Assembly (NCBI RefSeq): GCF_004118975.1
Contig: NZ_CP035376.1
Span: forward strand, 744,001 to 808,000
Origin: Luteimonas sp. YGD11-2
Lineage (GTDB): Bacteria; Pseudomonadota; Gammaproteobacteria; Xanthomonadales; Xanthomonadaceae
Direction: 5' to 3'
DNA length: 64,000 bases
Under the pieces are notes generated by a model, which did no database searches, was not told the DNA's origin, and saw only the letters and a list, made by a program, of their open reading frames with translations. The position numbers and the translations under genes were made by a program. How positions within the stretch are numbered: the first letter of the stretch is position 1; every line of letters begins with the position of its first letter. Positions 1-8,462 of the stretch are shown piece by piece.

Positions 1-490
1 CACCGGCGACCTGCTGCGCGCGGAAGTCGCGGCGCAGTCGCCGCTGGGGCTGCAGGCGAAGGAAGTGATGGCGCGCGGCGACCTGGTCTCCGACGACATA
101 CTGCTCGGCATGCTGCGTGACCGCTTCTCGCGCGACGACACCCGCGCCGGATTCATCCTCGACGGCTACCCGCGCAACCTCGCCCAGGCCGCCGCGCTCG
201 GGGAGCTGCTGGCCGACCTCGGCCAGTCCTTCGATGCCGCGGTCCAGCTCGAGGTCGACAACGAGCTGCTGGTCGAGCGCCTCGCCGGGCGTGCGCAGGC
301 AGAAGGCCGCGCCGACGACAACCCCGAATCGGTGCGCAAGCGCCTGCAGGTCTACGACCAGCAGACCGCGCCGGTGATCGAGTACTACCGCCAGCAGGGC
401 CAGCTGACCGTCATCGACGGCGTTGGCAGCCTCGACGAGGTATTCAACCGCATCCTCGGCGCGATCCAGGTCGAGAAGCCGGTCGGCTGA
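1..490 (+). CDS. adk: Adenylate kinase, 5' end cut by window edge
   Basis: This enzyme interconverts ATP + AMP and 2 ADP in the cytoplasm. The frame is open from base 2, and the visible part begins inside the AMP-binding region with TGDLLRAEV. The NMP-binding helix, the DGYPRN motif and the C-terminal kinase helices follow. The LID segment between LVERLAGR and VRKRL is short, so this is the short-LID form without the extended loop of the E. coli enzyme. The start codon and P-loop lie before the window. The stop is followed 14 bases later by a GTG that opens a small membrane protein gene, so the two may be cotranscribed. Confidence 0.95.
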   Translation, partial: TGDLLRAEVAAQSPLGLQAKEVMARGDLVSDDILLGMLRDRFSRDDTRAGFILDGYPRNLAQAAALGELLADLGQSFDAAVQLEVDNELLVERLAGRAQAEGRADDNPESVRKRLQVYDQQTAPVIEYYRQQGQLTVIDGVGSLDEVFNRILGAIQVEKPVG

Positions 491-504
491 CCATCCTGCA
501 GGCG

Positions 505-1011
505 GTGCGCCGCTGCTGGCACTGGATGGGTGGCACCGCGCCGCTCGGCGTGCTGCCCGGCGGGGTGACGCCTGTGCTTGCCGCGTGGCTGTTCGCACTG
601 CTGGTGACTGCCGCGGTGGATGCTGCGGCGCCGATCCCATCCTCTCTGACACGTGCCGCGCTGGTGCTTGCCGCCGAGGTGGCGCTGGGCTGGGCAATCC
701 TCGCGCTGGCCGGACGCACCCCGCTGCGCACGCAGGTACTGCTGGCGCAGGGTCTGCTGGCGGCATTGCGCAATGCGGTGCTGGCGCCGGTGTCGCTGCT
801 GCTGGTGGCCGATGCCGGCGGCCTTGCCCCCGCGGCGGTACTCGCGGTCGCGGTGGCCGTGGGGCTTGCGACCGTCGCGGTGATGGCGGTGCTGGTGCGT
901 CGCTATCTCGATCTCTGGCAGCAGGCTCTTGGCCGCTCGCGCCGCATGGCCGGCGCGGTGCTGCTGGTGACGGCGGTGCTGCTGCTGGGCCTGGAGGCAA
1001 TACCGCACTGA
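505..1011 (+). CDS. Hypothetical membrane protein, about 168 aa
   Basis: I do not recognise the family. The protein is strongly hydrophobic, with about four predicted membrane helices (roughly residues 22-42, 50-68, 95-125 and 145-165) and short charged loops, including an arginine-rich stretch near the C-terminus. I used the GTG at 505; an ATG at 526 would remove seven residues. It sits between adk and mpl on the same strand, so a role at the inner membrane linked to envelope metabolism is possible but only inferred from position. Confidence 0.6.
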   Translation: MRRCWHWMGGTAPLGVLPGGVTPVLAAWLFALLVTAAVDAAAPIPSSLTRAALVLAAEVALGWAILALAGRTPLRTQVLLAQGLLAALRNAVLAPVSLLLVADAGGLAPAAVLAVAVAVGLATVAVMAVLVRRYLDLWQQALGRSRRMAGAVLLVTAVLLLGLEAIPH

Positions 1012-1068
1012 AGCCGCGCGCCATCGGTGCCACCATCGATGGTCTCGGCTAGAGTGCGCGCTCGTTCC

Positions 1069-2463
1069 ATGGAATTGCACGACTTGAAGATCCATATCCT
1101 CGGCATCGCCGGCACCTTCATGGGCGGCGTCGCCGCGCTGGCGCGCGAGGCCGGCGTCGAGGTCGAAGGCAGCGACCAGGCGGTCTATCCGCCGATGTCC
1201 ACCCAGCTCGAGCGCCTCGGCATCGGTCTGCACCAGGGCTACCAGCCCGCACACATTGCCGGCGACGCCGACCTCGTGGTGATCGGCAACGCGCTGTCGC
1301 GCGGCAATGCCGCGGTGGAGGCGGTGCTCGATGCCGGCCGAGCCTATTCCTCCGGTGCGCAGTGGCTGGCCGAGCACGTGCTGCCCGGCCGCACCACGCT
1401 GGCGGTCGCCGGCACCCACGGCAAGACCACCACCTCGACCATCCTTGCCTGGCTGCTGCAGACGGCCGGGCGCGACTGCGGCTTCCTGATCGGCGGCGTG
1501 GCCGAGGACTTCGGTGTCTCCGCGCGGCTGGGCAGTGACCCGCTGTTCGTGGTCGAGGCCGACGAATACGACACCGCGTTCTTCGACAAGCGCAGCAAGT
1601 TCGTGCACTACCGGCCGCGGGTGGCGATCCTCAACAACCTCGAGTACGACCACGCCGACATCTTCCCGGACCTCGCCTCGATCCAGCGCCAGTTCCACCA
1701 TCTGGTGCGCACGGTTCCCGGCGGCGGGCGGCTGGTGGTCAACGGCGAGGACCCGCACCTGGCCGAGGTGCTGGCGATGGGCTGCTGGACCCCGGTCGAC
1801 CGTTTCGGCATCGACGGCGAGTTCGAATGGAACGCGCGGCTGATCGAGGCCGATGGCCGCGCGTTCGAGGTCGTGCACCGTGGCCGGTCGCTGGGCGAAG
1901 TGCGCTGGCCGCTGCTCGGCCGCCACAACGTGATGAACGCGCTGGCCGCGATCGCCGCCTGCCATGCCGCGGGCGTCGATCCGCAACCGCTGCTGCCGGC
2001 CCTCGCGCAGTTCCGCAGCGTGAAGCGGCGCATGGAGCAGGTCGGCGAGATCGACGGCATCCGCGTCTACGACGACTTCGCCCACCATCCCACCGCGATC
2101 GCGACCACGCTTGCCGGCCTGCGTGCCAGCGTCGGCGATGCGCGCATCGTGGTGGCCATGGAGCCGCGCAGCAATTCCATGCGCCTGGGCGCGCACGCCG
2201 ACGGCCTGGCGCCGTCGCTCGATGCCGCCGATGCGGTGGTGTTCCTGCATCGCCCGGAGCTGGCGTGGGATGCCGGACGTGTGGTGCAGAGCGTGCGTGG
2301 GCAGGCGTTCGCGGTGCCCGATGCCGACACGCTGATGGCGACCCTCGGTGCACTGGTCGAGCCCGGTGACCATGTGGTCTTCATGTCGAATGGCGGTTTC
2401 GACGGCGCGCCGCGGCGCTTCGTCGCGATGCTGCAGGCAGGCCGGGCGGCGCCTCCGGCCTGA
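1069..2463 (+). CDS. mpl: UDP-N-acetylmuramate:L-alanyl-gamma-D-glutamyl-meso-diaminopimelate ligase
   Basis: This Mur-ligase-family enzyme joins recycled tripeptide to UDP-MurNAc in murein recycling. The N-terminus shows the UDP-binding motif HILGIAGTFMGG. The ATP-binding loop GTHGKTTT lies at about residues 115-122. The central domain has NNLEYDHADIF, and the C-terminal domain has YDDFAHHPTAI and EPRSNSM, all typical of Mpl. The length of 464 residues fits the family. I placed the start at the ATG at 1069, directly before the conserved N-terminus; the frame is open from 1027, but the extra residues are unlike the family. A -10-like TAGAGT at 1050-1055 suggests its own short-leader promoter. 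Confidence 0.95.
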   Translation: MELHDLKIHILGIAGTFMGGVAALAREAGVEVEGSDQAVYPPMSTQLERLGIGLHQGYQPAHIAGDADLVVIGNALSRGNAAVEAVLDAGRAYSSGAQWLAEHVLPGRTTLAVAGTHGKTTTSTILAWLLQTAGRDCGFLIGGVAEDFGVSARLGSDPLFVVEADEYDTAFFDKRSKFVHYRPRVAILNNLEYDHADIFPDLASIQRQFHHLVRTVPGGGRLVVNGEDPHLAEVLAMGCWTPVDRFGIDGEFEWNARLIEADGRAFEVVHRGRSLGEVRWPLLGRHNVMNALAAIAACHAAGVDPQPLLPALAQFRSVKRRMEQVGEIDGIRVYDDFAHHPTAIATTLAGLRASVGDARIVVAMEPRSNSMRLGAHADGLAPSLDAADAVVFLHRPELAWDAGRVVQSVRGQAFAVPDADTLMATLGALVEPGDHVVFMSNGGFDGAPRRFVAMLQAGRAAPPA

Positions 2464-2570
2464 TGCGGCGACACCGATCGCGGCCGGTGGGCAAAATCAT
2501 TGCGGCACGATTGCCGGCCCGCGCATGGCGGCTATGAGCATCGGCCGATCCCGCCTACGATGGGGTCGAT

Positions 2571-3161
2571 ATGAACCCGTCCGAAGGCACCACGCCGCTG
2601 CCGCTGTTCCCGCTGTCGAGCGTGCTGCTGCCCGGCGCGGCCACCACGCTGCGCATCTTCGAGCCGCGCTATCTCGACCTGGTGCGCGACTGCGGCCGCA
2701 GCGGCAGCGGCTTCGGCGTCTGCCTGATCCTGGAGGGCAGCGAAACCGGGGCGCCGGCATTGCCGGCGGCGGTGGGCACGCTGGCGGCCATCGAGGATTT
2801 CGACCGCGACGCCGATGGCCTGCTGGTGCTGCGCGTGCGTGGTGGCCGGCGGTTTCGCGTGCGCCAGGTGCGGGTGCGCGACAACGGCCTGGTGGTTGCC
2901 GACGTCGTGTGGCTGGCCGATGACGTGCCCGCACGGACGCGCCCCGAACACATGCTGCTGGCCGAGCTGCTGCGGCGCATGCTCGAGCGCGCGGTCGGTG
3001 AGGGCGTGGTGCGCATCCCGGAACACCACTTCGCGGATGCGGCGTGGGTGGGCTGGCGGCTGGCGGAACTGCTGCCGCTGGGCGAACACGAGCGCCAGGC
3101 GCTGCTGCAGGAGGACGACGTCCACGCGCGCCTGCAGCAACTGCTCGAACAGGTCGTCTGA
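2571..3161 (+). CDS. LON substrate-binding domain protein
   Basis: The 196-residue protein resembles only the N-terminal substrate-binding domain of Lon protease. It starts with PLPLFPLSSVLLPG and continues with RIFEPRYLDLV, the hallmark pattern of stand-alone LON-domain proteins. There is no AAA ATPase and no Ser-Lys protease domain, so it should not be proteolytic by itself. Such proteins are common in Proteobacteria and their exact role is not known. It lies alone between mpl and a convergent membrane-protein gene. A -10-like TACGAT at 2556-2561 lies just before the start. Confidence 0.85.
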   Translation: MNPSEGTTPLPLFPLSSVLLPGAATTLRIFEPRYLDLVRDCGRSGSGFGVCLILEGSETGAPALPAAVGTLAAIEDFDRDADGLLVLRVRGGRRFRVRQVRVRDNGLVVADVVWLADDVPARTRPEHMLLAELLRRMLERAVGEGVVRIPEHHFADAAWVGWRLAELLPLGEHERQALLQEDDVHARLQQLLEQVV

Positions 3162-3167
3162 GCGCGC

Positions 3168-5180
3168 CTACCGGGCGCTGCCGCCGCTACCGGGCTCGCG
3201 CGTGCGCACGCGCAGTACCGCCACGCCGGATTGTGGATGCACGGCCTCGGCGGTCTCCAGTCCCGCAAGGTCGGCACGCAGCGCCAGCCACGCATCGTGG
3301 GCATCGGTCTGCGGTTGCCACAGCCCGAACAGGCCGAACAGTGGACGCGTGTAATCCAGCGTCTGCACCGTGCCCACCCATAGCGGCTCGCCGCTTTCCA
3401 GCAATGCCGGCGCGTGCCACAGCCGCAGCACCTGTTCGTGTCCACCGTCGGTCGGGCGCCGCATCAGCAGCACTTCGGCCTCGGTATCGAGCGCGGCAGG
3501 CAGCACCGCCTGCTCCGATGCCGGGGTGTCGTCGTCGAGCAGGCCCAGTACGGCGACCCAGTCGGCCTGCGGCTGGACCACCCAGCCCCGCTGTTCGAGA
3601 TGCACGCGCAGCGGCGGCAAAGGCCCGGCCACCTGCAGGTCCAGCGGCCAGCGCAGGTCGGCGCTGCGTTCGTTGCGGCGCGAGGGCAGGGTCTTCCAGG
3701 CGGTGTCCCACCAGCCAGCCTCGGTGATGACCCGGGTCGGTGGCGGCGGCACGAAATCGGCCAGCAGGCGGTCGACCGCGCGTGGCGCATGCCAGGCGGC
3801 GGCCACGGCGAAGGTGATGTAGAACACCAGCGACAGCGGCCGCATCCAGAACGAGCGCGCCACGTGCCGGCGGTAGGCGAGCCCCAGCACCAGCAGCCAC
3901 GCCACCCCGAGCAGCACGCCGCCGACCACGTCGCTGAGCCAGTGCGCGCCGAGGTAGATGCGCGCGAAGCCGAGCAGCGAGACCGTCACGCCGGTCACCA
4001 GATAGGGCCACACACGGTTGCGGCCGGGCAGCTCGCGGGCGATCAGCACCGCGAAGAAGCCGAAGGTGATGGTGGTCATGGTCACCGTCATCGACGGGAA
4101 GCCGAAGCCGCTGTGCGCCGTGGGCGGCCGCGGGACGTCGATCACCGCCTCCAGGCCCGCGGTCAGCACCAGCCCGAAGGCCAGCGCGGCCAGCCAGTGC
4201 GCAGCGGCCAGGAAGCGCCGCCGCCACACCAGCCAGAGAAGCGCCAGCCCCGCGGCCGGCACCAGCACCACTGCATCGCCGATGGAGGCGAGGCCCGCCA
4301 TCAGACGGTCCGCCAGCGGATTGCGCAGCGCGATCATCGTCTCGTAGACGCTGAGGTCGACCATCAGCGGTTCGCCGCGCATCAGCACCGTGGTCAGCAG
4401 CGCGAACCAGGCCCAGGCGATCGCCAGCAGGCAGACGGCCAGGATCGCCAGCGAGGCCGACTCCGGCCGCCGCGGGTCGATCAGCGCACCGGCATAGCGG
4501 CCGAACACCGGGTGTGCACGCGACCAGGCAAGCCCCCGCGCCAGCAGCTTGTTGGCGTGGGCGTCGAACCAGCGGTAGGTGTAGACCACCAGCGCCCAGG
4601 CCAGCGCCAGCACCACCGCAAGTGCACCCAGCACCAGCGCGAGCCGGTCGGCGACCGCGGCCACCGCATCGTAGGACGCACCGAAGATCCAGCCCGGAGC
4701 GAGGAACAGCGCCGCCCACGAGATGCACGCCACCAGACTGACCGGCAGGTAGCGGCGCAGCGGCATCTTCGCGATGCCGGCGATTGCCGGCACGAACGGC
4801 CGGATCGCGCCGACGTAGCGCGCGATCAGGATGCTCTTGAGTTCATTGCGCCGGAACAGCACCTCGCCGCGGTCGAGCAGCTGCGGGTAGCGGTGGAACG
4901 GCCACACCTGGCGCAGGCTGCCGCCCCAGCGGCGTCCGACCCAGTAGCTGACGCCGTCGCCGGCGAACGCGCCCAGCGCCGCGCAGGCCACCGCGTACGG
5001 CCCCGAGATCTCCCCGAGCCCGATCAGCACGCCGATCGCGAACAGCAGCGGCAGCGCCGGCACCACCGCGCCGAGGATGATCACCGAATCGGCGAACGCG
5101 ATCAGGAAGATGACGAGCCCGGCCGCCAGCGGATGGTCGCCGATCCAGGCGACGGTGTTCTCGAAGAATTCGGGCAGCAT
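3168..5180 (-). CDS. DedA-PAP2-LssY C-terminal fusion membrane protein
   Basis: The 670-residue protein joins three parts. Residues 1-200 form a DedA/SNARE-associated domain with GDGVSYWVGRRWG (about 75-87) and ARYVGAIRPFVP (120-131); DedA proteins move undecaprenyl phosphate or related lipids across the inner membrane. Residues 240-440 resemble a PAP2 lipid phosphatase. Residues 480-660 form a soluble LssY-type C-terminal domain. In the PAP2 part RP (351-352) and R407/H413/D417 are present, but motif 2 reads PSMT (362-365) instead of PSGH, and motif 1 has Glu where Lys is expected. I used the ATG at 5180 because the DedA homology begins there. The gene is divergent from a kinase-like gene, with 96 bases between the starts. 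Confidence 0.88.
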   Translation of the reverse strand: MLPEFFENTVAWIGDHPLAAGLVIFLIAFADSVIILGAVVPALPLLFAIGVLIGLGEISGPYAVACAALGAFAGDGVSYWVGRRWGGSLRQVWPFHRYPQLLDRGEVLFRRNELKSILIARYVGAIRPFVPAIAGIAKMPLRRYLPVSLVACISWAALFLAPGWIFGASYDAVAAVADRLALVLGALAVVLALAWALVVYTYRWFDAHANKLLARGLAWSRAHPVFGRYAGALIDPRRPESASLAILAVCLLAIAWAWFALLTTVLMRGEPLMVDLSVYETMIALRNPLADRLMAGLASIGDAVVLVPAAGLALLWLVWRRRFLAAAHWLAALAFGLVLTAGLEAVIDVPRPPTAHSGFGFPSMTVTMTTITFGFFAVLIARELPGRNRVWPYLVTGVTVSLLGFARIYLGAHWLSDVVGGVLLGVAWLLVLGLAYRRHVARSFWMRPLSLVFYITFAVAAAWHAPRAVDRLLADFVPPPPTRVITEAGWWDTAWKTLPSRRNERSADLRWPLDLQVAGPLPPLRVHLEQRGWVVQPQADWVAVLGLLDDDTPASEQAVLPAALDTEAEVLLMRRPTDGGHEQVLRLWHAPALLESGEPLWVGTVQTLDYTRPLFGLFGLWQPQTDAHDAWLALRADLAGLETAEAVHPQSGVAVLRVRTREPGSGGSAR

Positions 5181-5276
5181 CGCCGCATTATGACAGCGGC
5201 ATCGAGGGCATCCGTGGCGGCGGCGACGGCCCGGCCAGCTTCGCGACAGGCTCGTGCGCCCACGTACACTGCAGCG

Positions 5277-5942
5277 ATGACACGTCCCGATGCCACGGAA
5301 CGCCGTGCACTCAAGGCCGACAGCTTCGGCCGCATCTCGCTGATGGAAGACGCCCACGGCCACCGCTTCGTGCGCCGCGATCTCGCCCATGTGCCGCTAT
5401 GGCTGCGGCTGCCGGCGTGGTGGCTGGCGCGGCGCGAGGCGCGCGCGCTGCAGGCCATCGACGGCATGCCCGATACGCCGCGGCTGCTCGACTGGACCGG
5501 CCGCCGCCTGGACCGCAGCTTCATGGCCGGAAATGCCATGTACCAGCGCCCGCCGCGCGGCGACGTGGCCTACTTCCACCAGGCGCGCCGCCTGCTGCAG
5601 CAGCTGCACCGGCGCGGCGTGGCGCACAACGACCTCGCCAAGGAGGCGAACTGGCTGGTGCTCGAGGATGGCCGCCCGGCACTGATCGATTTCCAGCTCG
5701 CCACCCGTGGCGATCCGCGCGCGCCGTGGATGCGCCTGCTGTTCCGCGAGGACCTGCGCCATCTCCTCAAGCACAAGCGCATGTACTGCCGCGAGGCGCT
5801 TACGCCGGTCGAGAAGCGGTTGCTGAAGCGGCGCTCGTGGCTGCGCAACCTCTGGTTCCGCACCGGCAAGCCGGTCTACCGGGTGGTCACGCGCCGGATC
5901 CTGCGCTGGGAAGACAACGAGGGGCAGGGGCCGAAACCGTGA
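5277..5942 (+). CDS. RIO-like / lipopolysaccharide-type serine/threonine kinase
   Basis: The 221-residue protein has a protein-kinase-like fold signature. A catalytic loop HNDLAKEANW lies near residue 120, and the metal-binding IDFQLA near 140 corresponds to DFG. These motifs place it with RIO and small LPS-type kinases rather than eukaryote-type Ser/Thr kinases. The C-terminal part is rich in Arg and Lys. The usual ATP-anchoring lysine seems to be an arginine in FVRRDL, although this alignment is by eye. A -10-like TACACT at 5265-5270 lies only six bases before the ATG, which suggests a leaderless message. The substrate is unknown; the divergent DedA-PAP2-LssY gene hints at an envelope role. 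Confidence 0.8.
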   Translation: MTRPDATERRALKADSFGRISLMEDAHGHRFVRRDLAHVPLWLRLPAWWLARREARALQAIDGMPDTPRLLDWTGRRLDRSFMAGNAMYQRPPRGDVAYFHQARRLLQQLHRRGVAHNDLAKEANWLVLEDGRPALIDFQLATRGDPRAPWMRLLFREDLRHLLKHKRMYCREALTPVEKRLLKRRSWLRNLWFRTGKPVYRVVTRRILRWEDNEGQGPKP

Positions 5943-5949
5943 ACCGCGC

Positions 5950-6639
5950 TCATTCGATGCCCAGCACCTGCTGGCCGGCGAATTCGCGGCTGCTGTCGAA
6001 GTCGTAGGCCACCTTCAGGTGGCCGAGCGTCTCGCAGGCATGGCAGGTGCGCAGCGGTGTCGCATAGATGAAGCGCACGCCGCCCTCGGGCAGCGCCTGG
6101 CGTTCGACGAACTCCGCCGGCGCGAATGCGCGCGCATCGGGATGCGAGGTGCGGAAGGCCTCGATGGACGGCACCGACAGTGCGGATTCCGCCAGGCTGT
6201 CGACATCGGTCGGGCGACCGCGGCTGTCCACCAGCCAGGTGCCGTGATTGGTATTGGCGCGGAAGGGGTATCCGATGGTGGCGACGCCCACGCCGTCGCG
6301 CTCCTCCCAGGCCGACACATGGCCCGCTTCGCCGCGCCCGCGCAGGCGCTCGCTCACGGCGATTGCCGCAGCCGACGCATCGCCTGCGCGCATCGCGTCG
6401 GCCAGGCAGGCGTCCACTGCGCCGGTCCCGGTGCGGCAGTGCTCCAGGGGCCCGTTCCAGACCGCTTCGGGACCCGGCACGCGCGACGGCGGCGGATCCT
6501 GCGCGCCGTCGTCGAGCGGCGGCAGGATCGCGTTGGAGGCGCCGGTTGCCGGCGTCTGCATTGCCGGACCGGGCCCGGCCTGCCGGCAGCCTGCAAGCAG
6601 CAGGCCCGCGATGCAGCCGGCAAGCAACATGGATCGCAT
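5950..6639 (-). CDS. Hypothetical lipoprotein with CHAC motif
   Basis: The 229-residue product begins with a lipoprotein signal peptide that ends in LLLAGC, so it is probably anchored by an acylated cysteine at residue 18. A Pro/Ala-rich linker of about 40 residues follows. Near the C-terminus the motif CHAC precedes ETLGHLKVAYDF; two cysteines separated by two residues next to a histidine could bind metal or form a disulfide, but no function is established. I chose the ATG at 6639 because it places the signal peptide at the N-terminus. The gene converges on the kinase-like gene with a gap of only seven bases. Confidence 0.7.
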   Translation of the reverse strand: MRSMLLAGCIAGLLLAGCRQAGPGPAMQTPATGASNAILPPLDDGAQDPPPSRVPGPEAVWNGPLEHCRTGTGAVDACLADAMRAGDASAAAIAVSERLRGRGEAGHVSAWEERDGVGVATIGYPFRANTNHGTWLVDSRGRPTDVDSLAESALSVPSIEAFRTSHPDARAFAPAEFVERQALPEGGVRFIYATPLRTCHACETLGHLKVAYDFDSSREFAGQQVLGIE

Positions 6640-6719
6640 GGGATGATCCCTCCAGCGGCGCCGGAGCGGCGACGCACCGAGTCTAGGCAGCCGCCGGCAC
6701 CGCGGCGTGAGGAGGTTCC

Positions 6720-7538
6720 ATGGCATCACTTGCGGGCAAGACCCTGTTCATTACCGGCGCATCGCGTGGTATCGGCCTGGCGATCGCCGAGCGCGCGGCC
6801 CGCGACGGCGCCAACGTCGCGATCGTCGCGAAGTCCGACGTACCCAACCCGCGCCTGCCGGGCACCATCCACACCGCGGCGCAGGCCGTGACCGCCGCGG
6901 GTGGTCAGGCGCTGGCACTGCGCTGTGACATCCGCGAGGAAGACCAGGTGCGCGCCGCGGTGGCGGCAACGGTCGATGCCTTCGGCGGCATCGACATCCT
7001 AGTCAACAATGCCAGCGCGATCTGGCTGCGCGGCACGCTGGAGACGCCGATGAAGCGCTTCGACCTGATGCAGCAGGTCAACGCGCGCGGCAGCTTCCTG
7101 TGCGCGCAGGCCTGCCTGCCGCATCTGCTCGAGGCGCCGAACCCGCACATCCTCACCCTGGCGCCGCCGCCGTCGCTGGACCCGAAATGGTGGGGCCCGC
7201 ACACCGGCTACACCCTGGCCAAGATGGGCATGAGCTTTGTGACCCTGGGGCTTGCCGCGGAGTTCGGGCCGCGCGGGGTGGCGGTCAACGCACTGTGGCC
7301 GCGCACCATCATCGCCACCGATGCGCTCAACATGATTCCCGGTGTCGACACTGCCGGTGCGCGCACGCCGGCGATCATGGCCGACGCCGCGCACGCGGTG
7401 CTGACGCGCCCGGCGGCGGGCTTCAGCGGCCGGTTCCTGATCGACGAGGACGTGCTGCGCGAGGCCGGCGTCGAGGACTTCGACGCCTACGCGGTGGATC
7501 CCTCCAGGCCGCTGTATCCGGACCTGTTCCTGGACTGA
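6720..7538 (+). CDS. SDR-family oxidoreductase, HSDL2-like
   Basis: This short-chain dehydrogenase/reductase has 272 residues. The dinucleotide-binding motif TGASRGIG is at residues 12-19, NNAS at 96-99 and the catalytic YTLAK at 164-168. The region GMSFVTLGLAAEFG after it resembles the hydroxysteroid dehydrogenase-like 2 group. In that group a serine is expected just before two prolines; here the sequence is TLAPPPS, so Ala148 seems to replace the catalytic Ser. NAD(P)H-dependent activity on a carbonyl or hydroxyl substrate is expected from the family, but the substrate cannot be told. GGAGG a few bases before the ATG is a good ribosome binding site. Confidence 0.9.
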   Translation: MASLAGKTLFITGASRGIGLAIAERAARDGANVAIVAKSDVPNPRLPGTIHTAAQAVTAAGGQALALRCDIREEDQVRAAVAATVDAFGGIDILVNNASAIWLRGTLETPMKRFDLMQQVNARGSFLCAQACLPHLLEAPNPHILTLAPPPSLDPKWWGPHTGYTLAKMGMSFVTLGLAAEFGPRGVAVNALWPRTIIATDALNMIPGVDTAGARTPAIMADAAHAVLTRPAAGFSGRFLIDEDVLREAGVEDFDAYAVDPSRPLYPDLFLD

Positions 7539-7541
7539 GCC

Positions 7542-8462
7542 TCAGGGGCCAGTCGTCGATTCCGCCCCGGCGACTGACAACTGCTGGCCGCAGCGTCGGC
7601 AGTGCAGCGCGTCATCGGCATGCCCGTGGAGCCCGCAGGCCACGCATGCACGGGGCGGGGCGTCGCCGCCCCCACCGCCCGATTCACGCAGGCTGGTGAC
7701 CAGTTCGGCGGTGTAGATGCCGGTGGGCACCGCGATGATGCTGTAGCCGGTGAGCACCAGCAGCGAGGTGATGAAGCGCCCGCCGACGGTCTGCGGGACG
7801 ATGTCGCCAAAGCCGACGGTGGCCACGGTGACGATCGCCCAGTACATGCTCAGCGGGATGCTCTCGAACCCGTGCTCGGGTCCTTCGACGACGTACATCA
7901 GCGCCCCCGCCACGACCACGATCGTCAGCACGCTGAAGATGAAGACGAAGAGCTTGCGTCGGCTGCGCCACAGCGCCCGCACCAGTACGGTGCTTTCCTC
8001 CATGTAGCGCGTGAGCTTGAGGATGCGGAACAGGCGCAGGATGCGCAGGATGCGCACCACCAGCAGGCTCTGGCTGCCGGGCATCAGCAACGACAGGTAG
8101 GTCGGCAGGATCGACAGCAGGTCGATCACGCCCCAGACGCTGACCGCATACCGGAGCGGATGTTTCACCACCAGCAATCGCAACACGTACTCGGCGGTGA
8201 AGATCAGGGTGAACGCCCACTCCAGCCCGTACAGCAGGCGGCCGTGGGCGAGGTTGATCGAGGCCACGCTGTCGAGCATCACCGCCAGCACGCTGGCGAG
8301 GATGGCGACCATGAGCATCAGGTCGAAATTCCTCGAAGGTGGCGTGTCGTGCCGGTAGATCACGTCGAACATTGCGCGTCGCCAGCCGTGTTCGCGGGCA
8401 GGTGCCAGCAGCGGCCGATCATCACTGTCGGCGAGTTCCTGGGGCCGCGACGTGCGCGTCAC
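7542..8462 (-). CDS. Voltage-gated-type potassium channel with C-terminal zinc ribbon
   Basis: The 306-residue protein has six membrane helices. An S4-like helix carries regularly spaced arginines (RILRILRLFRILK), and the pore loop contains TVGFGD (7803-7820), a K+ filter variant of TVGYGD. The tail ends with two CxxC pairs (CVACG and CRRCG), which look like a small zinc ribbon. I chose the GTG at 8462, which overlaps the stop of the upstream MetB-type gene as GTGA, because homology appears to start before the first internal ATG (8372). The overlap implies translational coupling. Nothing in the neighbourhood explains why a channel follows a transsulfuration gene. Confidence 0.88.
   Translation of the reverse strand: MTRTSRPQELADSDDRPLLAPAREHGWRRAMFDVIYRHDTPPSRNFDLMLMVAILASVLAVMLDSVASINLAHGRLLYGLEWAFTLIFTAEYVLRLLVVKHPLRYAVSVWGVIDLLSILPTYLSLLMPGSQSLLVVRILRILRLFRILKLTRYMEESTVLVRALWRSRRKLFVFIFSVLTIVVVAGALMYVVEGPEHGFESIPLSMYWAIVTVATVGFGDIVPQTVGGRFITSLLVLTGYSIIAVPTGIYTAELVTSLRESGGGGGDAPPRACVACGLHGHADDALHCRRCGQQLSVAGAESTTGP

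Noticed and set aside
385..2373. Long open frame on the minus strand opposite mpl and the membrane protein
   Set aside because: It is antisense to clear genes, has no family motif, and long shadow frames are expected at this GC content.
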